NCBI GenBank assembly: GCA_900320085.1
Contig: ONRC01000011.1
Coordinates: 1 to 50,189 of the forward strand
From: an uncultured Eubacteriales bacterium
GTDB lineage: Bacteria > Bacillota > Clostridia > Christensenellales > Aristaeellaceae
Length of the DNA: 50,189 bases
Reading direction: 5' to 3'
Part shown: in pieces, positions 14,101 to 23,100 of the stretch
How the letters are laid out: every line of letters begins with the position of its first letter
How positions within the stretch are numbered: the first letter of the stretch is position 1
Translations under genes and position numbers: made by a program
Notes under the pieces: model-generated
The model's input: the letters and a program-made list of their open reading frames with translations, nothing else
Told to the model about the DNA's origin: nothing
The model's database searches: none

Positions 14101-17100
14101 TACGTGAAGAACGTAAAGAACGATCTGGACGGCATCTGGACGCAGGGACTGGAAGGACAGCAGCAGGTGAACGTGTACGAAGGACAGTACTACACGTATC
14201 GGCTGCGGGTGGCGTCGGCGAAGGACACGGTCACCAGCAACATGGTGATGTACGACAGCCTGGAGAACTACCTGATCCCGGAAGGCGGCGGCGCGGAGCA
14301 TGACGCGACAAAGCAGGCGGACCACGACGAGGTTGAGTCCAAGAAGGACTGGGACGGCGATTGGGACCGGAAGACAGTCTCCGTGGGCGCCGAAGGGTAT
14401 GAACAGGAAATCGAAGTGGGTGGCCAGTGGCGTGGCCGGCTGCTTTCCATTGACGTAAGCGAATTTATGGCGAAGGGCTGCGCGCCGGTGATTTATTACG
14501 CGACGCAGCCGTGGCTGCAGTTCGGCGACACGACGGGCAGCGTGGTGGACGAGAGCATCTTCTTCAACTACGAAGGCCGGTACGACGTATCGGACGGCGG
14601 TACGTGGCAGCGGGTGACGCCCGGCGCGGACGGCGTGTGGACGGTGCCGGACGGGGTGGACGTGACAGCCATCGCGCTGGACCTGCGGAAACGGACGGAC
14701 GGCGGCGATTTTGAACTGAAGAGCCAGGAATCCGGGGCTGCGTACCTGCATATGGTAGCGCCGGACGACCACGGGGACGAGAATGCGTGGCACGCGAAAG
14801 GCGCGTATGCCCACGTGAACGCGGACGGCAGCGCAGACGGCTTCGAGGATATCGACTGGGATGCCGCGCTGAACCCGGCGAACAACATGCACGCGTACAA
14901 CAATACGCGTCTGATCTGTCAGGTGACCTATGAGGACGGCGGCGCGTTCTCCTTCATCACGATGATCCGGAACGACTACACGAAAGTGGGAATCATGCCG
15001 CAGATCATCAATGTGGAGAAGGTGTGGCAGGACGACGACAACCATGACGCGAAGCGTCCGGACGGCGTCACGGTGACGATGAAGCGGAAGGTGGCTGGGG
15101 CCGCGGGCGACTTCCAGGTCGTATACGACGAGGAGACCGGGAAACCGATCACCGTGACGCTGGATGAGGAACATGACTGGAAGGGAATCTTCTTCCAGGC
15201 GGACGTGGTGGACGAACACGGCAATCCGTACCAGTACAGCTTTGAAGAGGAAGAAATCGCAGGCTACACGGGCGTGGTGCAGAAGATTGACGACACGCAC
15301 TTCACGCTGATCAATACCCACGAGAACGAGAAGACGGAAGTCAGCGGCGAGAAGCAGTGGCTGATGCCGGACGGAAGCAACCTGTCGGATGAAGCGAAGG
15401 CGCTGATCCCGGCCAGCGTGAAGGTGGATCTGTACCGGACGGGGAGCAGCGGCGAGAAGGAGCTGGTGACGACCCAGACGGTGAAGCCGAACACCGACGG
15501 AGACTGGCACTATCTGTTCAGCGGCCTGGACAAGTACGAACGCGGCGGCTTTGAATACGTCTACAGCGTGGTGGAACAGCCGGTGGACTACTTCTGGTCC
15601 TCCACTCAGGACGCCAGCGATATGCCCGATGGGTATACCGTTCCCTTTGAGTACGATCCCGACGCTATCGACATCATCTATAACTTCTATATTCCCTATG
15701 GCGATCTGAGCGTGACGAAGAAGATCGAGCACGCCACCGCCGTGTCCGAGAGCCAGGTGTTTACCTATAACCTGAGCCTGCTGGTGAAAGACGCTGAGCT
15801 GGGCGAGGTGCCGGCGGACGGGAAGTTTGAATACATGATCTACGACGTGACCGGAGAGGGCGCGGAGGAAACGCTGACGGCGGTCAGCACCGGCGAGATC
15901 GGGCACGGGGACACCTTCGAGCTCAAAGGGAACCAGCGGATCATCATCAAGAAGATCCCGACGAAAGCTGTCTACACGATCACCGAGGATGACGAGATGG
16001 GCTGGACCCTGACGTCAAAGGTGAACGACAGCGGCACGGTTCCTACGGTGAAGGAGATGGCGGCGGAATTCACCAACCTGTACAGCGCCAGCGGCAACGT
16101 CAACGTGAAGGTGAATAAGAAGCTGACGGGACACACCATGATCCGGAACAAGTTCAAGTTCGATCTGGTGGACGACAACCCGGACAGCGCAACCTACGGC
16201 GATTCGATCCGGTCCGGCTACAGCCCGGCGGTGACCGGTGAGCGTGACCCGGTGGACAACAGCCTGGAAGTGATCGGGGAGATCGCGTTCCCGGCCCTGA
16301 CCTACACCGAGGCGGACGCGGGGAAGGAATTCTTCTACACCGTGCGGGAGCAGATCCCAGCGGAAGCGACGGACAACGGGAACGGCACCTATACCTACAA
16401 GGGGTATACCTATACCAAGAAGGACTACCCCGTGAAGGTGGAGGTCATCGACAACGGCGACGGCACGCTGAAGGTGACGCCCTACTATCAGGACGGCTCC
16501 GAGTGGAAGCCGGGGAGCGAATTCACCTATGAGCTGGTGAACACCTACGAGGCGAAGGGCGAGCTGAGCTTCCAGGCCTGGAAAGAGCTGGAGGTCTACG
16601 ACCTAAAGGAAGGCCAGTTCGAGTTCGAGCTGTACAAGTACGATACCAAGACTGGCGACAAGGTAGGCGAGCCCATCGAGACCGTGAGCAACGACGCGGA
16701 GGGCATCGCCCACTTCTCGGCGCTGACATTTAATCAGAACAACGTGTCGGATGACCTCGAGCATCCGACGGAGTTTGTGTACCTGATTCGTGAGAAGCGC
16801 GGGAATGATCCGACTGTGGTTTACTCACAGAAAGAATATATTATCCACGTGCATCCCTTCGACAACAACGACGGCACCATCTCCTTCGCCCAGGACAACC
16901 AGACTGCGGAAAGAGAATGGATCGAGACGGTGTGCCCGGAATGTAATGGCACCGGAGTAATCGAAACGAGGCAAGTCACTCAGTATTTGCATCCTACTAC
17001 TGGGCGCATTCGGCCTATAACAGATACAATGAAAGCGGCTTTATGCACGGAATGCAAGGGTATAGGCACCGTCAATGGAGCGCTGTGTGACAATTGCAAA

Positions 17101-20100
17101 GGCACTGGCTGGCCGATTGGCGCATCGTTCAGACTTGACAGCGAACGTGAGACTGTGACTGTAAGAAAGCATGCGTATTTGGATGCGCAGCAGAGATATG
17201 GCGCCTTCTATTCGAATTACCCCACGAATTGGACTAACTCCGGGCATGTTGTTACTATTGCCACTCATAACACGGTAAAGTGTCCTGCGTGTGATGGAAA
17301 AGGCATCACCTTGACTGAAGGCGCTATGACGATTACCGGCGAAACCGGCGGCCCGGTGTTCACCAACGGCTACCGGGACGGCAACCTGTCGGTGACGAAG
17401 CTGATCAAGAACGGTGATCCAAGCCAGACGTTCAACTTCCATATCCAGCTCACCGGCCCCAACCTGGAGGACAAGACGATCACCTACGAGCTGTCCCAGG
17501 TGGACAGCGGCACCGAGATCATCAACGGGCCTGCGAAGCTGGCGGCGAGACCGAAGGCCGTGCCCCTACTTGGGGCGGAAAGTGGTTCTTCCGGTCCATA
17601 CTATGCCACACCAGAAGAATTGGAAGGCGTTGGATATGCGGTACTGAATATAACAACAGGTGAAATGGTATTCTTCCGCTCAACAGCCTCAAATCCGGTA
17701 GACCCGTATGGTAATACCTTCACAATCTCTGGAAATAGAAGCGTCGAGGGCAACCTGAGATACTATAGAAATTTTGACACCTTCAAACCATCTTCAGCCA
17801 GCGGAGTTCCATGGTGGACTTCAGATAGAGAGTACATTAAAAAGGTTAGAATGGTAGGCGCAATACGCCCTGTAAGCGTTGGTTATTGGTTTGTTTATGC
17901 CGATAATTTGGAGTCTGTTGATCTTAGTAAATTGGACACCTCAAAGGCCACGTACTTCTGGAGCTTCTTTAATCGGAATGGAAAATTAAAGGAACTGGAT
18001 CTTTCCATGATAAGCACCGAAAAGGTGACTGACTTTAACTATATGTTTGGTCAGATGACCTCGCTGGAGACACTTAACATTGCAAACTTCGGTGACTTTA
18101 CTGCTGAAGGTGTCTTTGTGGGCAGCAAGCCGGGAGAATCTAACACAACAACAAAGATTTCAACAATTACAATTGGCGACAATACCAAGTTCAGAAACGT
18201 TTCACAGATCATTTTTACCCCGCCAACCACTGATCCTTATGACGGAAAATGGCATAATATCGATACCGGTGAAGCACTTACAACGCAAGAGCTGTTCACA
18301 GAGGGTGGTCATGGTGGTACTTGGTCCTGGGAGGATCCTGCGAAATATCAAATCAACTTTAATCACGGCGAAGGCGCTACCGGCACCATGCCCAGCGCAC
18401 TGGAGGTGCTTTGCAGGTCCGACTACACCTTCACGCCTGCCTTCTACCGCTTCGGCTATGAAGTGGTCAGCATGAAGGATGATGACGGCAACGTCTTCAC
18501 GGCGAATGAAGATGGCACGATCACCATCCCCGGCAGGACCTATACCAAGGATCAGGTGGTGAACCTGACCGCCCAGTGGGCGCCCAAGGACACCAGCACC
18601 GTCATGCAGAACGGCCGCATCGACATCACCCTGCACGGCGGGGAGATGGCGACCTTCAAGGACATCCCCGCGGGCACTGCGTATGAGGTCTGGGAGGATA
18701 CCCCCAAGGGCTGGATCCTGGTGAGCAAGGTGGACGATGCGGGTCGCATCGTGCCCCTGGAGACGGCGGACGCGGTCTTCACCAACGAATACGCGCCGAA
18801 TAAAGTCTCCGCCAGCCTTACCGCCAGCAAGTGGTTCGACGACGAGCTGTCGAAAAAAGAGTTCACCTTCCAGCTGTTCGAGAAGAAGAATGAAGAATGG
18901 GAGCTGATACAAGAAAAGGAGAATAACGAAGGCGGCGTTGCCAGCTTTGGTATCATTATCTATAATGTGCTTGAAGATGGTGTTGTTGGCGATCATTTCT
19001 ATATGATCAAAGAGATCGTTGGAAATGACCCAACGATCAAATATGACGAACATGTAGAATTTGTTAAAATCACCGTGACCGATGACGGGCAAGGCAATGC
19101 GGGTATACAAATCAAATACACGGATGAAAATGAGAACACGAGCAACGGCGTGTACAAGAATTACACGCAGCCCGGTTTCCTGACCATTGCCAAATCCATC
19201 AGCGGATCGACTGCTGCGTCCGAAAATCAGGAATTCACCTTCAAAGTGACTTTCACCGACAAGATGAACAGGCCCCCTGAATTCAAGCTGTTCGGTGAAA
19301 CGCTGACAGCGCTGAAGGCTGAGAAGACAAACAAGACGGGCAGCACGGAAGAAATTTCCCTGCAAATCGAAGACAGCGCGGTAACAGCAACGCTCAAGGG
19401 CGATGAACAAATCAAGATCACGGTTCCTGCTAATCTGAAATATCAGGTGGAGGAACTGGATATGCCCGACGGCTGGACGCTGACGGACAAGACCGGGGAC
19501 AGCGGAAATATCGTATCCACCGAAACCAGCAGTTCCACCTTCACCAACACCTACGCGGCCAGCGGCTACGCTGCGCTGAAAGCGGAAAAGCAGGTGGAGG
19601 GAGAGATCCCCGAGGGCTTTGCCTACACCTTCCACCTCTATGAGGCGGATGAGAACGGCGAGCAGAAGGGTGAAGCCCTGCAAACCAAGACCAATAACCC
19701 GCTGGATAAGGCGGAAAAGATCACCGTGGATGAGAAAGAGGAGAATAACCCGGACTACAACAAGTCCATGGTGCTCTTCGACCAGATCAAGTACACCGAA
19801 GAAGGAACGTATCGCTACGTCATCGTGGAAGATACGGAAGTGCAGGACGAGACCATCATCACCGACGCCCGCAGGATCCTGGCCACGGTCGAAGTGACCG
19901 ACAAAGAAGGCCAGGGCAAGCTGGTGACCGAGGTTACCTACACCGGCGGTGAAAACAACAGCAACATCTTCCTCAACAAGCGGGAGGACGGCTCCCTCAA
20001 GATCAGCAAGACGATCCTGGGAGCGACGGAAGTGTCCGAGGGAACGGAATTCACCGTAACGCTCCAGCTGACGGACAAGAACGACAAGCCCGTCGAAGGA

Positions 20101-23100
20101 ACCTTCGCGGCTGTGCGGACCAACGGAGACGGTGAAGAAACCGAAGAAACCGTGACGGTCACCGAAGGCCGGACCGAAATTGGCATCAAGGGCGCGGAAA
20201 ACGTCCTGATCCGGGGCCTGCCCCACGGATCGGCCTATGAAGCCGAGGAAGAAGGAGTCGATGGCTGGACGAACACCGATGCGTCCGGGGAAAGCGGCAC
20301 GATCATCGGCAAAGAAACCAGCGAAGTATCCTTTGAAAACACCTACGATGCCAAGGGCGAACTGACGCTGGAAGTGCAGAAGAAGATGGACCCCGCCGAT
20401 CTGGAGACCCCGGAGGGCGCCTTCTCCTTCATCCTGATGGAGGGCCGCAGCGAAGTGGAGCGCGCGCAGAACGACGCCAAGGGCCACGCCGCCTTCCATC
20501 CCATCCAGTACAGCCTGGAGGACGTGGGGAAGACCTTTACCTACACCATTCAGGAGCAAACCAGCACCAACTATGCCACTCCGGTGAGCTACGCCTTTGA
20601 CAGCACCCAGTACACCGTGACGGTGACTGTGAAGGACAATGGCGACGGTACGCTGGATGCGACGCCGGTCTTTACGAAGAACGGCGAAACGGTGGACGAA
20701 ATCGTCTTTGCCAACTCCACCCGTGTGGATATTCCCATCCGGAAGGTCTGGACGGAAGACGCGGATGTGGTTGGCGATGTAAGGCCGGCCCGTGTGCTGG
20801 TGCAGCTGCTGGCTGACGGCGAAGTGGTAGCCACCCGCGCCATCAGCACCGGCAACGCCACCGCTGAGGACAGCAATATCTGGGAGAGCAAGTTCACCGG
20901 CATGCCGGAATACAAGGACGGCAAGAAGATCGTGTATACCGTGCAGGAGGTGGCGCCTGCCAACTATTCCGCGTCCATCGACAATGGGGACGAGACCCTG
21001 GTGATCACCAACATCTACCTGGAAGCGCCTGTGACCGTGAGCGGCAAAAAGGTCTTGAAGGGTGAGCCGGTGACGGAAGGCGCGTACAGCTTCAAGCTGG
21101 AAGCCCCGTATGGCGGCGCGCCGATGCCGGAAAACGACGTGGTATCCTGCGATGCGGAAGGCAAATTCAGCTTCGGCGAAATGGTGTTCCGTCTGGAGGA
21201 TTTGGACCAGGACGATGAGGGCAACCTGATCAACGACACGGTGCTGACCTACAAGGTCCGTGAAGTGATCCCCGAAGAGGCTGTGCTGAACGAAGAAGGC
21301 ACCGTGTACGTGCTGGATGGCGTGAACTATGACGCCCATGTATACGAAGTGAACGTGACGCTGCATTACGATGAAAGCGCCAATACCTTCACCGCTGCCA
21401 AGGACAAGGAAGCCGACGATATTCTGTTCACCAACTGGAAGGATCAGATCTCCCTGAAGGTGATCAAGGAATGGAAGGGCGCCGAGGGCGGCAAGGTGGA
21501 GCTGACGCTGTACCGTGTACAGGAGGGCGAATACATCCGGGTGACCGACGCGCCGGAATTCAAGTTCATCGAGGAAGAGAGCGCCTACGTTTGCGAACCG
21601 CTTCCCTGCCTGGATGAGAACAACGAAGAAATCATCTACGCCGTGAAGGAAACGGGCATGGAAGGTTACCTGACCACGTACGTCAATACAGGCGCCCATG
21701 CCTCGGATACGGACGCGGCCTTCAACGGAGCGACGATCATCAACACCTTCGTAACCGAGGGCAGCTATCAGCCGGAGGCCAAGAAGGAACTCAGCGGCCG
21801 TGCGCTGAAGAAGAATGAATTCAGCTTCATCCTGACCGCGGTGGATAAAAACGGCGCTGCGCTGACGGGCGAAGATGCTTACAGCGAAACGGTAAGCAAT
21901 GACGCGGACGGCAAGGTGAAGTTTACGGAAATCCGGTATCAGATGGCGGATATGGATCAGGCCAACGGCCGTCTTGAAGATACCAGGAAATACTACCGCG
22001 TGAAGGAAGTAGTGCCGGAGGACGAATATAAGGAAGCCGGCATGATTTACAGCGCCAAGGAAAGCACCATTACCGTAACGCTGCACCTGAACGAGGAAGG
22101 AAAAATCGAAGCGACACCGGATAAGACGATCAGTGATCTGGTGTTCAACAACACCTATGTGACCGAAAAGCCGAAGACGACGCGGCTGAGCGTGATCAAG
22201 AACTGGGCGGACAATAACGACCAGGACGGCAAGCGCGGCAGCGTCGGCGCGACGGTGCAGCTGTACCGGAAGGTCGGCGACGGCGAAGCAGCGGCAGTAG
22301 GTGCGGCGGAGCAAGTCGGCACAGCGGATGGCTGGAGCAAGACCTGGAGCGGGCTGCCGGTCTACGAGAACGGTACGGCGATCAAGTACTACGTGGTGGA
22401 GACGCTGCCCGAGAACAGCGAATATACAAAGAGCGGCGACGGCGAAAGCACCGGCATCACTGCCAGCGAGAAAGAGAATCTTGGCACCATCACCATCACG
22501 AACAGCTACGAGGCCGAAAAACCGAAGACGACGCAGCTGAGTGTCACCAAGCTCTGGGCGGACAATAACGACCAGGATGGCAAGCGCGGCAGCGTCGGCG
22601 CGACAGTGCAGCTGTACCGGAAGGTCGGCGACAGTGAAGCAACGGCAGTAGGCGCAGCGGAGCAAGTCGGCACAGCGGATGGCTGGAGCAAGACCTGGAG
22701 CGAGCTGCCGGTCTACGAGAACGGTACTGCGATCAAGTACTACGTGGTGGAAACCCTGCCCGAGAACAGCGAATATACAAAGAGCGGCGATGGAGAGGGC
22801 ACAGGCATCACTGCCAGCGAGAAAGAGAATCTTGGCGCCATCACCATCACGAACAGCTACGAATCAAAGCAGACGAAGATCACCGTAACGAAGCTCTGGG
22901 AGGATAATAACGACCAGGACGGCAAGCGCGGCAGCGTCGGCGCGACGGTGCAGCTTTACAAGACCGTGGAACGCGAAGCCACAGAGCAGAAACCCGTGGC
23001 CGTGGGCGCGCCTGTGAAGGTGGGCACGGAAGATCGCTGGAGCTATACCTGGGAGAAGCTGCCGCTGTACGAGAACGGCAGAAAGATCAGCTATAGCGTG

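Noticed and set aside
11740..15906. A 1388-codon open frame on the minus strand opposite the adhesin head, and another of 1487 codons opposite 18202-22665
   Set aside because: Both lie wholly antisense to a gene with signal peptide, ribosome site and anchor. Their proteins are His/Arg/Val-rich and low in complexity, as expected from reading the complement of GC-rich codons.
16933..17304. A misassembled or frameshifted dnaJ gene inside the adhesin
   Set aside because: No J domain (HPD motif) or DnaJ C-terminal domain flanks the motifs, and the reading frame stays continuous with adhesin sequence on both sides.
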